From Acuticoccus sp. I52.16.1 (GTDB lineage Bacteria > Pseudomonadota > Alphaproteobacteria > Rhizobiales > Amorphaceae): DNA of 64,000 nucleotides. Made by a program: the position numbers and the translations under genes. The DNA is taken from NCBI RefSeq assembly GCF_022865125.1, contig NZ_CP094828.1, positions 2,783,219 to 2,847,218 on the forward strand. Direction: 5' to 3'. Each line of letters begins with the position of its first letter. The stretch's first letter is position 1. The notes under the pieces are model-generated. The model saw nothing but the letters and a program-made list of their open reading frames with translations, did no database searches and was not told the DNA's origin. Below, piece by piece: positions 55,063 to 64,000 of the stretch.

Positions 55063-56361
55063 ATGAGGGCGCTCGGCCGCATCGCGCGCCTGCTGGCGCA
55101 GGCGATCCTGCCGGCGGTGGTGCTGATCGTCGCCTGGTCCTGGACCGAGGGACTGGTCAACGGCGGGGCCGGCGGCCCGCCCGAGCGGCGCGAGGCGGTC
55201 GAAACCGTCTACGCCGTCACCGCGCGGGACGTCGAGATCGGCACCAACCGTGCCACCTTGCGCGCGTTCGGCGAGGTGGTGGCGCTGGAGAGTGCCGAGC
55301 TGCGCATCGCCTCGCCCGGCCGCGTCGTCGAGGTGCGCGAGGATCTCGCCGCCGGCGTCGTCGTCGAGGAGGGCGAGACGCTGGTGCGGATCGACCCGTT
55401 CGCCTACCTCGGCGCGCTGCGCGAGGCGCGGGCGCAGCTGAAGGAGGCCGAGGCGGCGGCGCGCGAGGCCGAAAGCCGCATCGCCATGGGCGCCAGCGAC
55501 CTGGAACGCGCCGAAGAGCAGCGCGAGCTCGCCGAGCGGGACCTTTCGCGCGCCACCACCCTGCGCTCCGGCACCATCACCGACCGCGCGGTCGACGAGC
55601 GGCGGCTCATCGTCAGCCAGCGGCAGCAGTCCGTCGACCAGGCGCGCTACAGCCTGGAGGGCGAGGAGGCCCGCCTGGAGCAGCAGCGCGCCCAGATCGA
55701 CCGTCTGGAATGGACCGTCGAGGAGGCGCAGCGGGCGCTGGAGGACACCGTCCTCACCGCCCCCTTCCGCGGCATCGTCCTCTCCGAATCCGCCGCGCTC
55801 GGCCGCATCTTCGCCGCCAACGACGTCGCCGTCGCGCTGGTCCGCGCCGATGGGCTGGAAGTGCGCTTCGTCCTGTCAGATCAACGCTACGGCCGCCTCG
55901 TCGCCGGCGATGCGCTGCTGGGCGCCACCATCTCCGTCGCCTGGTCCATCGGCGACGAGCCGCTGGTCTACACCGCCACCATCGACCGCATCGGCGCCGA
56001 AGTCGCCAGTGACACCGGCGGCGTCGACGTCTACGCACGGCTGGAGCTGCCGTCCTCGGCGGTGCCGCGACCGGGCGCCTTCGTCGAGGTCGCGGTGCCG
56101 GACCGGCCGCATCCGCAGTCGGCCCGCATCCCGGCCACGGCGCTTTACGGTGACCACGTCTTCGTCATCGGCGAGGACGAGAGGCTGGTGCGCCGGCCGG
56201 TGACCGTGCTCGCCCGTGACGGCGACGAGGCCATCGTCCGCGGCACGCTGCGCCAGGGGGACGAGGTGGTGACGACGCGCCTCGCGGAGGCGGGCAGCGG
56301 CCTGAAGGTGCGCCGGGTGGACCTCGCCGACCCCGTGCCGGCCGAACGCGAGCCGTCGTGA
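55063..56361 (+). CDS. RND efflux transporter periplasmic adaptor (membrane fusion) protein
   Basis: 432 residues from ATG 55063 behind a G-run. An N-terminal anchor (about 10-27) is not followed by a lipobox. A barrel-sandwich (lipoyl-type) half precedes a long coiled coil (about 125-235), rich in Glu, Arg and Gln. The second lipoyl half follows with LTAPFRGIVLSES, then beta-barrel and membrane-proximal domains. It bridges the RND pump to an outer-membrane channel. The pump gene overlaps its stop. No TolC-type gene is adjacent. Confidence 0.92.
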   Translation: MRALGRIARLLAQAILPAVVLIVAWSWTEGLVNGGAGGPPERREAVETVYAVTARDVEIGTNRATLRAFGEVVALESAELRIASPGRVVEVREDLAAGVVVEEGETLVRIDPFAYLGALREARAQLKEAEAAAREAESRIAMGASDLERAEEQRELAERDLSRATTLRSGTITDRAVDERRLIVSQRQQSVDQARYSLEGEEARLEQQRAQIDRLEWTVEEAQRALEDTVLTAPFRGIVLSESAALGRIFAANDVAVALVRADGLEVRFVLSDQRYGRLVAGDALLGATISVAWSIGDEPLVYTATIDRIGAEVASDTGGVDVYARLELPSSAVPRPGAFVEVAVPDRPHPQSARIPATALYGDHVFVIGEDERLVRRPVTVLARDGDEAIVRGTLRQGDEVVTTRLAEAGSGLKVRRVDLADPVPAEREPS

Positions 56362-59300
56362 TGAACGGTCTCATCAACGGCTTTGCGCGGCATCCCAACG
56401 CGGCCAACCTGTTGATGGCGCTGATGCTGGGGCTCGGGATCTACGCCCTCGCCGGCCTGACCACGCGGTTCTGGCCGCCGGCGAACCTCAACGAGGTGGA
56501 AGTCTCCATCGCCTGGCCCGGCGCCAGTGCGGAGGACGTCTCGCAGAACATCCTCACGGCCGTCGAGCCGGCGGTGCGCTACCTCGTCGGGGTCGACAGC
56601 CTGCGCTCCATCGCCCGCGAGGGCTCGGCCTTCACCTCGATCGAGTTCGAGGCCGGCACCGACATGCAGAAGGCCTACTCCGACGTCGAGCAGGCCATCG
56701 ACGCGATCGACACGCTGCCCGATGGCGCCGAGCGCCCCAAGGTGGCGTTCGACACGCTGCGCGACCCGGTCGCCAAGATCTCCGTCTCCGGCCCCTTCTC
56801 GGAGGCGGCGCTTCAGACCTTCGCGCGGCGCATCCGCGACGACCTGCTGGCCCGCGATCTCGAGAAGGTGACCATCGGCGGCGCACGCGACCGCGAGATC
56901 GTCGTCGACGCGCGCGAGCACGACCTTCTGCGCCTCGGCCTGACGGTGGAGGACCTCGCCGAGGCGGTGCGCGCCAACACGCTGGACCGGCCGTCCGGCG
57001 TGGTGGAGGGCGTCATCGAGCGGCAGGTGCGCGTGATCGGCGGCGGCGAGACGCCCGAGGCGATCGCCGGCTTCCCGGTCAAGGCGCTGCCGAGCGGCGA
57101 GGTCATCACCATCCGCGACGTCGCCCGCGTCTACGACGGGTTCGAGCGCGGCTCCGTGTCGGGCCTGCGCGGCGGCAACCCGGCGATCGAGCTGACCATC
57201 GAGCGCGCCCCGACGGCCGACGCCCTCACCGCCGACCGCGCCGTGCGCGCCTACATGGCCGAGGTGCGGCCGACGCTGCCGCCGAGCCTCGACCTCAAGC
57301 TCTACGACGTGCGCACCGAGATGCTGTGGGACCGCATCTCGATCCTCGTCACCAACGGCTGGCAGGGGCTCGCGGTGGTGCTGGCGGTGCTCTTCGTGTT
57401 CCTCAACGCGCGCATCGCCTTCTGGGTGGCGCTGGGCATCCCGGTGGCCTTCGCCGGCACGCTGGCGGTGATGCTGGCGACGGGGCAGTCGCTCAACATG
57501 GTGTCGCTGTTCGCGCTCATCATGATGCTGGGCGTCATCGTCGACGACGCGATCGTCGTGGGCGAGCATGCCGACACGCTCGCCGCCCGCGGCCTGACGC
57601 CGTCCGAGGCCGCGACCCGCGGCGCGACCGAGATGCTGGTGCCGGTGCTGGCCTCCTCGGTCACCACCATCGCCTCCTTCGCGCCGATCTTTCTGATGCG
57701 CGACGTGATGGGGCAGATGATGTCGGCGCTGCCGCTGGTCGGCATCGCGATCATCGTCGCCTCGCTGATCGAGTGTTTCCTGGTGCTGCCGGGCCATCTG
57801 GCGCACCAGGGCGGCGGGTCGCTGCGCATCGGCCGCTTCCTGCGCCTCACCGTGATCGCGGGGCTGGGCGCGGCGTTCATCGGCGGCGTCGTCCACGCCT
57901 CGTCGTGGCTGCTGGCCCATGGGACGGACGCGGCGCAGGCGCTCGCGGTCCTGCGCCCGGTGATCGACCTGCCGCCGACGTTCCTGGCGGTGGTCGCGAT
58001 CCTGTCCGGGCTCGCCCTCGCGGGCTGGGTCGAGCGGCGGCTGGCGCGGCGGGCGGCCCGGCTGCCGCGTGACCCGCTGGCCCGTTTCCGCGCCGGGTTC
58101 GACCGCGTGTTCAACGCCTTTCGCGACGGGGCCTTCACCCGCTTCGTCCGGCTCGCATACGCCTTCCGCTACACCACGTTGGCGCTGGCGGTGGCGAGCG
58201 TGATGGTCGTCGTCTATGGGCTCTATCTGGGCGGCGGGCACGTGCGGTTCGTCTTCTTCCCCTCGCCCGAGTCCGAGTTCGTGACCGCGCGGGTGGAGTT
58301 CCACCCCGGCACTCCGCGCGAGCGGGCCATCGCCGGCATCCAGGCGATCGAGGCGGCGCTGCGCGACACCGAGCGGGACCTCGCCCAGGAGGGAGACCTC
58401 GTCGCCGACGCCTACGCGCTGATCGGCCGGGCGGGGCGCGACCGGGGCGACAACCTCGCCACCCTGCAGGTGCAACTCACCCCGTCCGAACTGCGCGCCG
58501 TCCGCACGCCCGACCTCGTGCGCGCCTGGCGCGAGGCATTGCCGGACCTCGCGGGCGTCAAGTCCGCCTCCATCGCCGAGCGGCGCGGCGGGCCGCCGGG
58601 GCGCGACCTCGACCTGCGCCTCGTCGGCGCGTCACCCTCGGCGCTGAAGCTGGCGGCGACGGACGTGATGGCGGTGGTCGAGACATGGGACGGCGTGTCG
58701 GGCGTGGCGGACGACCTGCCCTACGGCAAACCGGAGATTGCGCTGCACCTCACCGAGCGTGGCAAGGCGCTGGGGTTCACGCTGGACCGCGTCGGCACCC
58801 AGGTTCGCGGCGCCTTCGAGGGCGAAATCGCCCGCCGTTTGACGCTGGGGCCCGACGCCGAGGAGGTGCCGGTGCGTGTGCGTCAGCGCACCGACGGACG
58901 CGCCCTTTCGATCGACGACATCTTCCTGCGCTCGTCGACCGGGGAGTTCGTGCCCGCCTCGGAGGTGGTCGAGATCGAGGAGCGCAACACCTTCTCGGTC
59001 ATCCTGCGCCGCAACGGGGTGGTGACGATCGCCGTGACGGCCGACGTCGACCCGGCGGTCACCTCGCCGTCGGCGATCACCGAGCGGGTGGCCGAGGAGG
59101 TCCTGCCGACCATCGAGGCACGCTACGGCGTGCGCGGCGAGTTCGGCGGGCGCGACCGCGAACGGCGCCGCTCGTTCGAGGATCTCACCAACGGGGCCTA
59201 CTTGGCGCTGTTCGTGATCTATCTGACCTTGGCGCTGGTGTTCGGCTCCTACTGGCGGCCGGTGGTGATCATGCTGATCATCCCGTTCGGCGCCGTGGGG

Positions 59301-59738
59301 GCGATCCTGGGGCATGTGGCGTTCGGGATGAACCTCACCATCGTCTCGTTCGTCGGTCTGCTCGGCCTCGCCGGCATCCTCGTCAACGATTCCATCATCC
59401 TGGTGAAGCGGTTCGACGAGCGGCTGGGGGAAGGGGAGACGTTCGCGTCTGCCGCGGTCGGGGCGAGCGCGGACCGTCTGCGCGCGGTGTTGCTGACCTC
59501 GCTGACGACGATCGGCGGGCTGATCCCGCTGCTCTTCGAGGGGTCGATGTCGGCCGAGTTCCTCAAGCCGATGGCCGTGACGATGGTGTTCGGTCTCGCC
59601 TCGGCGACGGTGCTGGTGCTGGTCCTGGTGCCCTGCCTGCTGGGCACGGGGTACGACATCGGCCGGCTGCTGGCGCTGCTGATCGGCCGCCGCGACCAGC
59701 CGGTGGGCCCGCACGTGCCTGAGGACCGCCCGGCCTGA
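56361..59738 (+). CDS. RND efflux pump inner-membrane transporter (AcrB/MexB superfamily)
   Basis: 1125 residues from ATG 56361, overlapping the adaptor stop (TGATG). The proton-relay Asp pair is in LGVIVDDAIVVGEHAD (TM4), and TM10-TM12 motifs such as LAGILVNDSIILVKRFDERL and LTSLTTIGGLIPLL are present. The tail is short. Between TM6 and TM7 (about 475-590) it has an insert with two further hydrophobic stretches, making it about 75 residues longer than AcrB. Probably drug, metal or lipid export; the substrate cannot be told. Confidence 0.93.
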   Translation: MNGLINGFARHPNAANLLMALMLGLGIYALAGLTTRFWPPANLNEVEVSIAWPGASAEDVSQNILTAVEPAVRYLVGVDSLRSIAREGSAFTSIEFEAGTDMQKAYSDVEQAIDAIDTLPDGAERPKVAFDTLRDPVAKISVSGPFSEAALQTFARRIRDDLLARDLEKVTIGGARDREIVVDAREHDLLRLGLTVEDLAEAVRANTLDRPSGVVEGVIERQVRVIGGGETPEAIAGFPVKALPSGEVITIRDVARVYDGFERGSVSGLRGGNPAIELTIERAPTADALTADRAVRAYMAEVRPTLPPSLDLKLYDVRTEMLWDRISILVTNGWQGLAVVLAVLFVFLNARIAFWVALGIPVAFAGTLAVMLATGQSLNMVSLFALIMMLGVIVDDAIVVGEHADTLAARGLTPSEAATRGATEMLVPVLASSVTTIASFAPIFLMRDVMGQMMSALPLVGIAIIVASLIECFLVLPGHLAHQGGGSLRIGRFLRLTVIAGLGAAFIGGVVHASSWLLAHGTDAAQALAVLRPVIDLPPTFLAVVAILSGLALAGWVERRLARRAARLPRDPLARFRAGFDRVFNAFRDGAFTRFVRLAYAFRYTTLALAVASVMVVVYGLYLGGGHVRFVFFPSPESEFVTARVEFHPGTPRERAIAGIQAIEAALRDTERDLAQEGDLVADAYALIGRAGRDRGDNLATLQVQLTPSELRAVRTPDLVRAWREALPDLAGVKSASIAERRGGPPGRDLDLRLVGASPSALKLAATDVMAVVETWDGVSGVADDLPYGKPEIALHLTERGKALGFTLDRVGTQVRGAFEGEIARRLTLGPDAEEVPVRVRQRTDGRALSIDDIFLRSSTGEFVPASEVVEIEERNTFSVILRRNGVVTIAVTADVDPAVTSPSAITERVAEEVLPTIEARYGVRGEFGGRDRERRRSFEDLTNGAYLALFVIYLTLALVFGSYWRPVVIMLIIPFGAVGAILGHVAFGMNLTIVSFVGLLGLAGILVNDSIILVKRFDERLGEGETFASAAVGASADRLRAVLLTSLTTIGGLIPLLFEGSMSAEFLKPMAVTMVFGLASATVLVLVLVPCLLGTGYDIGRLLALLIGRRDQPVGPHVPEDRPA

Positions 59739-59760
59739 GTGCCGGCGGCGTTCGGCCGGG

Positions 59761-60492
59761 TCAGTGGACGGCGGGCGGGGTGGAGCGGGCCTGGCACACC
59801 GCTTCCTGGATGGCGTCGTTGAACTCGTCCCGCGTGAAGGGCTTGGCGAGCAGGTTCACCGAGGACGGCAGGCCGACGCGCTCGTCGACGCCGAGGTCGG
59901 CAAACCCGGACACGAAGACCACCGCGACCTCGGGAAACTGTTCGATCACCTTCTCGGCCAGCTCGCGGCCGTTCATCGCCAACGGCATGACGACGTCGGT
60001 CACCAGGAGGTCGAGCCGTGGGATCCCCTTGAGGAGACGCAGGGCCATGGGGCCGTTCTCGGCCGCGGTGACGCTGTAGCCGAGCCGCTCCAGCAGCCGC
60101 ACGGTGTGCTCACGCACCAGTGCGGTATCGTCGACCACGAGGGCGACCGGCTTGTTGACCGCGGCGCCGACGCCCAGGCGGGCCATCGGCCAAGTGGACG
60201 GGCGGTCGACCGGTGCGGTGTGAGCGGTCGCGGCGGCTTCGGCGGTGCATTGGGCTTCGGCGGCGAGCTGGCGCATGGCGTCAGTGGGTTCCGGGGCAGG
60301 GGAAGGGGGTGCGGAGGCCTGTGGATTGGAGGGTGGCTCGTCGAGACCGAGCGCCACCATCAGGCTTTGACGCAGGGCCTCGCCGTGAGTGCTGGGGGCG
60401 AGCAGGGTAGACAGCAGCGAGACCTCCTCGCGGGCCAGATCCTCGAGTTCACCGTCGCGTTTCTTCGCGTCATCGTCGGATGGACCTGGCAT
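59761..60492 (-). CDS. Receiver-domain protein with long N-terminal extension
   Basis: 243 residues. The first 110 are hydrophilic and proline/alanine-rich with no recognised domain. A CheY-like receiver follows (about 114-235): VALVVDDTALVREH, phosphoacceptor D166 in LLVTDVVMPL, the switch region VVFVSGFAD and K in NLLAKPFTRDEF. There is no output domain. The receiver resembles those at the C-terminus of hybrid histidine kinases, so it may work in a phosphorelay whose kinase is elsewhere. Convergent with the RND gene. Confidence 0.85.
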   Translation of the reverse strand: MPGPSDDDAKKRDGELEDLAREEVSLLSTLLAPSTHGEALRQSLMVALGLDEPPSNPQASAPPSPAPEPTDAMRQLAAEAQCTAEAAATAHTAPVDRPSTWPMARLGVGAAVNKPVALVVDDTALVREHTVRLLERLGYSVTAAENGPMALRLLKGIPRLDLLVTDVVMPLAMNGRELAEKVIEQFPEVAVVFVSGFADLGVDERVGLPSSVNLLAKPFTRDEFNDAIQEAVCQARSTPPAVH

Positions 60493-60600
60493 CGCGCTTC
60501 ACAGACCTGTGTTACTCTTATGGACGGCACAGGTTTTTGTATCGCGCGTGGATGGACCGAAGCTTGCCTGTCCGCGCCGGGCTCCGGCCGGCGCGCCGGC

Positions 60601-61386
60601 TCAGTCCAGGATGTAGCCGACGCCGTGGACGGTGCGGATCCGGTGCGGGTCGGTCAGGTTCAGCTTCTTGCGCAGGCCGGAGACATAGACGTCGATCCGG
60701 CGGTCGAGCGGGTCGCGGCTGCCGGGGCCGACCACCTCGTGATAGAGGCCGTCGCGGCTGAGGACGGTGCCCTGATTACGAAATAGGCATATGAGGGTGC
60801 GAAACTCGGCGTCCGACAGCGCGGCCCGGGCGCCGCTCTCATGGTAGACGGCGCGGCGGGCCTCGTCGATCGCCCAGGGCCCGAGACTCGGCCCCTCGCT
60901 CTTCGGGGCGTGGCCGTTCGCGTTGGCGACGGGGGGGTGGTTGGCCTGCTCGCGGATGAACTGGATGCGCGCGGCATGGCGACGCAGGCGGGCCGCCAAC
61001 TCCCGATTGTTGAACGGTTTGGTCACGTAATCGTCGGCGCCGACTTCGAGGCCAATGATGCGATCCATGTCGTCCGCGGCGCCGGAGAGGATGATGGTGC
61101 CGACGGTCGGATCCAGCGACAGGCGCCGCACGAGGTCCAGGCCGTTGCCGTCACGCAAGGTCAGATCGACCAGCGCGAGCACGACATCCTCGGATTCCAG
61201 GACCTTTTCGGCGGCACGGACGCTGTCGGCCGTCGCCACGCGGAACTTCTCGCGGGTCAGGATCTGCGCGACGAGGTCTTGCACGGCAGGCTCGTCCTCG
61301 ACGACCAGCACCAAGGCGCTGTCCGCGACGACCGTCCCCGCGTACCCATTCTCAACGCCCACTTGTACACCCCTCACCCCGCTCAC
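60601..61386 (-). CDS. OmpR-family response regulator
   Basis: Up to 261 residues. The receiver (about 23-145) has ALVLVVEDEPAV, D74 in LALVDLTLRDG and K in DYVTKPFNNREL. The winged-helix output domain (about 165-258) ends in HRIRTVHGVGYILD. All candidate starts are GTG (61386, 61375, 61360); no ATG precedes the receiver, so the true start is uncertain. No histidine kinase is adjacent, so it is an orphan regulator. Its promoter would be in 61387-61557, shared divergently with the next gene. Confidence 0.88.
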   Translation of the reverse strand: MSGVRGVQVGVENGYAGTVVADSALVLVVEDEPAVQDLVAQILTREKFRVATADSVRAAEKVLESEDVVLALVDLTLRDGNGLDLVRRLSLDPTVGTIILSGAADDMDRIIGLEVGADDYVTKPFNNRELAARLRRHAARIQFIREQANHPPVANANGHAPKSEGPSLGPWAIDEARRAVYHESGARAALSDAEFRTLICLFRNQGTVLSRDGLYHEVVGPGSRDPLDRRIDVYVSGLRKKLNLTDPHRIRTVHGVGYILD

Positions 61387-61557
61387 CCGGGGATTTTACA
61401 TTTGAATCGAACTTGCCACCAGTCCCCCCACCGCATTGCCGCGTGGTTTCGTATTGAATTGAGGGGTTTAACGACGAAACGGCATCCGATTCGAGAAACG
61501 GACACCCTAAGTTCGAGTATTTTGTAATGCCTGGAGCCATTAGGCTGCAAACGCGCT

Positions 61558-62127
61558 ATGATGAGAGACCGGCTCACAATGCAACCAGGGTGTGTAGTTT
61601 CTCCCTGCACTGGACACGCATTGCAAAAATACAGCGGATCCTCAGGCAACGGCGACCGGAACGGATCGCAACGGGCGCGCGGGCGCAAGCGTTCGGCCGT
61701 GCTTCTCCTTGTCGAGGACAATCCCGCCGACGCGATCCTCATGGAGGAGGCGATGTCCGGCCGTGGCATCGACCTCGTGGTCGTCGAAGGCGGAAACGAG
61801 GCGTGCGACTACGTCTGCGGCCGCCGCCCCTACCAGGATGCCCCGCGTCCCGACCTCATCGTGCTCGATCTCAACCTGCCGGACATGAGCGGCAAGGACG
61901 TGCTGGCCACCGTGAAGTCCGGCGTCGACACCCGCACGATCCCGGTGGTGATCTTCTCCAGCTCCCGCTCGCAGTCCGACGTGGTCGAGACGTACGAGCT
62001 CGGCGCCAACTCTTATATGCAAAAGCCGCTCGAGTTGGAGGCCTACCGGGACGTCGTCCATTCGCTGGAAAAATTCTGGTTCTCGGCCGCCCAGCTCCCC
62101 CCCTCGGCCCAGTGGGGCACGGCCTAA
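61558..62127 (+). CDS. Single-domain response regulator, Rcp1-like
   Basis: Up to 189 residues. The receiver (about 46-180) has VLLLVEDNPADAILMEEA, D104 in LIVLDLNLPDMSGKDVL, the SS switch VVIFSSSRSQSDV and K in NSYMQKPLELEAY. The DxxETYELGANSY-type and ending FWFSAAQL patterns match Rcp1, the partner of cyanobacterial and bacterial phytochromes. The first 45 residues lack similarity, and GTG 61699 within the receiver start could be the true start; ATG 61558 and 61561 lack a clear ribosome site. No phytochrome gene is in the window. Confidence 0.82.
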   Translation: MMRDRLTMQPGCVVSPCTGHALQKYSGSSGNGDRNGSQRARGRKRSAVLLLVEDNPADAILMEEAMSGRGIDLVVVEGGNEACDYVCGRRPYQDAPRPDLIVLDLNLPDMSGKDVLATVKSGVDTRTIPVVIFSSSRSQSDVVETYELGANSYMQKPLELEAYRDVVHSLEKFWFSAAQLPPSAQWGTA

Positions 62128-62278
62128 GCCCTCGCGCGCCGCCGCTGCCCGCATTCCGGGCGGATTTCCGTCTCTCCGTTTCCCGATTGCGCGCAAGCTC
62201 GGCTTGTCGCGTTTATAATTGTGGCAACGGTCTTGCTTGGCCTTCCTCGCGCACATGTCGCAGTCGAAGGAGCAAGAG

Positions 62279-63556
62279 ATGAAAAGAACAATCGTCGCGG
62301 CCGCCCTCGTGGCCGCCGGCGCGCTGCCGGCCGCCGCGCAGGATGCCGAATGCCCCATCAAGGTCGGGGTGCTGCACTCCCTGTCCGGTACCATGGCGAT
62401 CTCCGAGACCACGCTGAAGGATACGATCCTGATGCTGGTCGACGAGCAGAACGAGAAGGGTGGCCTGCTCGGCTGCCAGCTCGAGGCCGTCGTCGTCGAC
62501 CCCGCGTCCGACTGGCCCCGCTTCGCCGAGCTCGCACGCCAATTGCTCACCGTCGACAATGTTGACGTTATTTTCGGCAACTGGACGTCCGTGTCGCGCA
62601 AGTCGGTGCTGCCGGTCATCGAGGAGCTGAACGGCCTGCTGTTCTACCCGGTGCAGTACGAGGGCGAAGAGTCGTCCAAGAACGTCTTCTACACCGGCGC
62701 CGCGCCGAACCAGCAGGCGATCCCCGCGGTCGACTACTTCCTGGATGAGCTGGGCGTCGAGAAGTTCGCGCTGCTGGGCACCGACTACGTCTACCCGCGC
62801 ACGACCAACAACATCCTCGAGGCGTACCTGAAGGACAAGGGGATCGCCGAAGAGGACATCTTCGTGAACTACACGCCCTTTGGCCATTCCGACTGGTCGA
62901 CCATCGTCTCCCAGGTCGTCGACCTCGCGTCCGACGGTTCCTCGGTCGGCGTCATCTCCACCATCAACGGCGACGCCAACGTCGGCTTCTACAAGGAGCT
63001 CGCCGCGCAGGGCGTGTCGGCCGACGACATCCCGGTCGTCGCCTTCTCGGTCGGCGAGGAGGAGCTGTCCGGCCTCGACACCTCCAACCTCGTCGGCCAC
63101 CTCGCCGCGTGGAACTACTTCCAGTCCGCCGATACGCCGGCGAACGAGGAGTTCATCGCCAAGTGGAAGGCCCGCATGGGTGACGAGCGCGTCACCAACG
63201 ACCCGATGGAGGCCCACTACATCGGCTTCAACATGTGGGTGAACGCCGTCGAGGCTGCCGGCACGACCGACGTCGACGCCGTCGAGCAGGCGATGATCGG
63301 CCAGGAGTTCCCGAACCTCACGGGCGGCACCGCGATCATGCTGCCGAACCACCACCTCGCCAAGCCGGTCCTGATCGGCGAAATCACCGCGGACGGCCAG
63401 TTCGACATCATCTCCAAGACCGACGAGGTCGACGGCGACGCGTGGACGGACTTCCTGCCGGAATCCGCGGTGCTGACGTCCGATTGGAAGGACCTCAAGT
63501 GCGGGATGTACAATACCGAGACGAAGACCTGCGTGCAGATCAAGTCGAACTACTGA
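62279..63556 (+). CDS. urtA: Urea ABC transporter substrate-binding protein
   Basis: 425 residues from ATG 62279, with AAGGAG seven bases upstream. MKRTIVAAALVAAGALPAAA is the signal peptide. The type 1 periplasmic fold opens with IKVGVLHSLSGTMAISE, and NGLLFYPVQYEGEESSKNVFYTGAAPNQQ and LLGTDYVYPRTTN are UrtA family blocks. Binds urea (or short amides) for UrtBCDE, normally under nitrogen control. I saw no clear NtrC or sigma-54 site in 62128-62278. Earlier in-frame ATG codons lack a ribosome site. Confidence 0.95.
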   Translation: MKRTIVAAALVAAGALPAAAQDAECPIKVGVLHSLSGTMAISETTLKDTILMLVDEQNEKGGLLGCQLEAVVVDPASDWPRFAELARQLLTVDNVDVIFGNWTSVSRKSVLPVIEELNGLLFYPVQYEGEESSKNVFYTGAAPNQQAIPAVDYFLDELGVEKFALLGTDYVYPRTTNNILEAYLKDKGIAEEDIFVNYTPFGHSDWSTIVSQVVDLASDGSSVGVISTINGDANVGFYKELAAQGVSADDIPVVAFSVGEEELSGLDTSNLVGHLAAWNYFQSADTPANEEFIAKWKARMGDERVTNDPMEAHYIGFNMWVNAVEAAGTTDVDAVEQAMIGQEFPNLTGGTAIMLPNHHLAKPVLIGEITADGQFDIISKTDEVDGDAWTDFLPESAVLTSDWKDLKCGMYNTETKTCVQIKSNY

Positions 63557-63567
63557 GGTTCGGCTGA

Positions 63568-63623
63568 GCGGTCCGCCCCGGACCGCCGCGTCTCGAAGGC
63601 TCGCCGCCCGCGTCCGGGCGGCG
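63568..63623 (+). terminator. Tandem hairpins between urtA and urtB
   Basis: GCGGTCCG, CCC, CGGACCGC (63568-63586) and CGCCGCCCG, CGTC, CGGGCGGCG (63602-63623). No T-tract follows either. They lie between the binding protein and permease genes, as in pst and ueh here, and probably stabilise the urtA message. Confidence 0.6.
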
Positions 63624-63654
63624 GGCCGCTCCATCTCCGGCCGAGGGCTCTCTG

Positions 63655-64000
63655 TTGTTGATCACTGCCGCTGCCGCCCGGGGGCGATCCCCGGCATCCG
63701 CTAGGCTCGCCTGCCGCATCGCGACGGCACTCGCGGCGGGGCTCGTCGCCCTGATGGCCCTCGTCGGCGTCGGTCGGGCCCAGCCCGCCCCGACCCCGAT
63801 CGAGCAGCTCCTGCTCGACAATACCGACCTCATCCAGGAGAGTTCGCGCCAGACCATCGGCCCGGCGATCGACGCCCTCGCCCAGAGCGGTCTCGAGGGT
63901 GCCGACCTCGTGCTGCAGCGCTGGATGGACCGCGAGCTTTACGTGCGCGAGGCCGACGGCCGCTTCTTCCTCGCCGATCGAGACGGGGACGACTACGTCC
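63655..64000 (+). CDS. urtB: Urea ABC transporter permease UrtB, N-terminal part (cut by window end)
   Basis: 115 codons, open at the right edge. TTG at 63655 (or 63658) is the probable start behind GAGGG. A hydrophobic signal/anchor (about 20-42) ends near VGRAQPAP. The following periplasmic stretch, including SGLEGADLVLQRWMDRELYVREADGRFFLADRD, is the extra N-terminal domain seen in UrtB and absent from LivH. The membrane core is outside the window. Position after urtA supports the call. Confidence 0.85.
   Translation, partial: MLITAAAARGRSPASARLACRIATALAAGLVALMALVGVGRAQPAPTPIEQLLLDNTDLIQESSRQTIGPAIDALAQSGLEGADLVLQRWMDRELYVREADGRFFLADRDGDDYV

Overview
The window is very GC-rich, densely coded chromosomal DNA from an alphaproteobacterium, most likely a halotolerant or marine member of the Hyphomicrobiales (Rhizobiales). 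The evidence is a gcrA cell-cycle regulator next to a cluster of GANTC sites, a pho/pst locus in the order phoR-pstSCAB-phoU-phoB, long-form PstA and PstC, ectoine catabolism, and TRAP and urea (urt) transporters. I could not fix the genus from sequence alone. I see no rRNA, tRNA, CRISPR array, prophage or insertion sequence.

Layout. 1-3200: end of a polyamine-type ABC importer, a siderophore-interacting reductase, a methyltransferase and a small secreted protein. 3559-17324: a complete uptake and breakdown island for the compatible solutes ectoine and hydroxyectoine. On the minus strand it runs enuR, uehA, uehB, uehC, usp, eutA, eutB, eutC, doeA, doeB; divergently on the plus strand it runs doeX, doeC, doeD. 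A Rho-independent terminator closes the plus arm. Two perfect palindromes in the control regions are candidate operators. 17415-21049: a GH15-type glycosidase, an alpha/beta hydrolase and a Tat-exported OpgG/OpgD glucan protein. 21186-26448: a CobW-type GTPase and the cyoABCD quinol oxidase.

26660-37771: a GH144-like glucanase and a GH3 beta-glucosidase, both without signal peptides, a BacA/YddA-type ABC protein, and a ribose-type ABC importer (two permeases, ATPase, binding protein), all on the minus strand. I read this as a possible beta-1,2-glucan oligosaccharide uptake and degradation system; it is the least described part of the window. 38008-42410: an orphan fused TRAP permease, a DUF924 protein and MsrP.

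42573-50381: the phosphate regulon, with four tandem Pho-box-like half-sites before pstS and paired hairpins between pstS and pstC. 50424-53878: gcrA, argD-argF and an MgtC-like membrane protein. 54054-59738: the redox chaperone Hsp33 and an RND efflux pair. 59761-62127: three response regulators without a histidine kinase. 62279-64000: urtA and the start of urtB, cut by the window edge.
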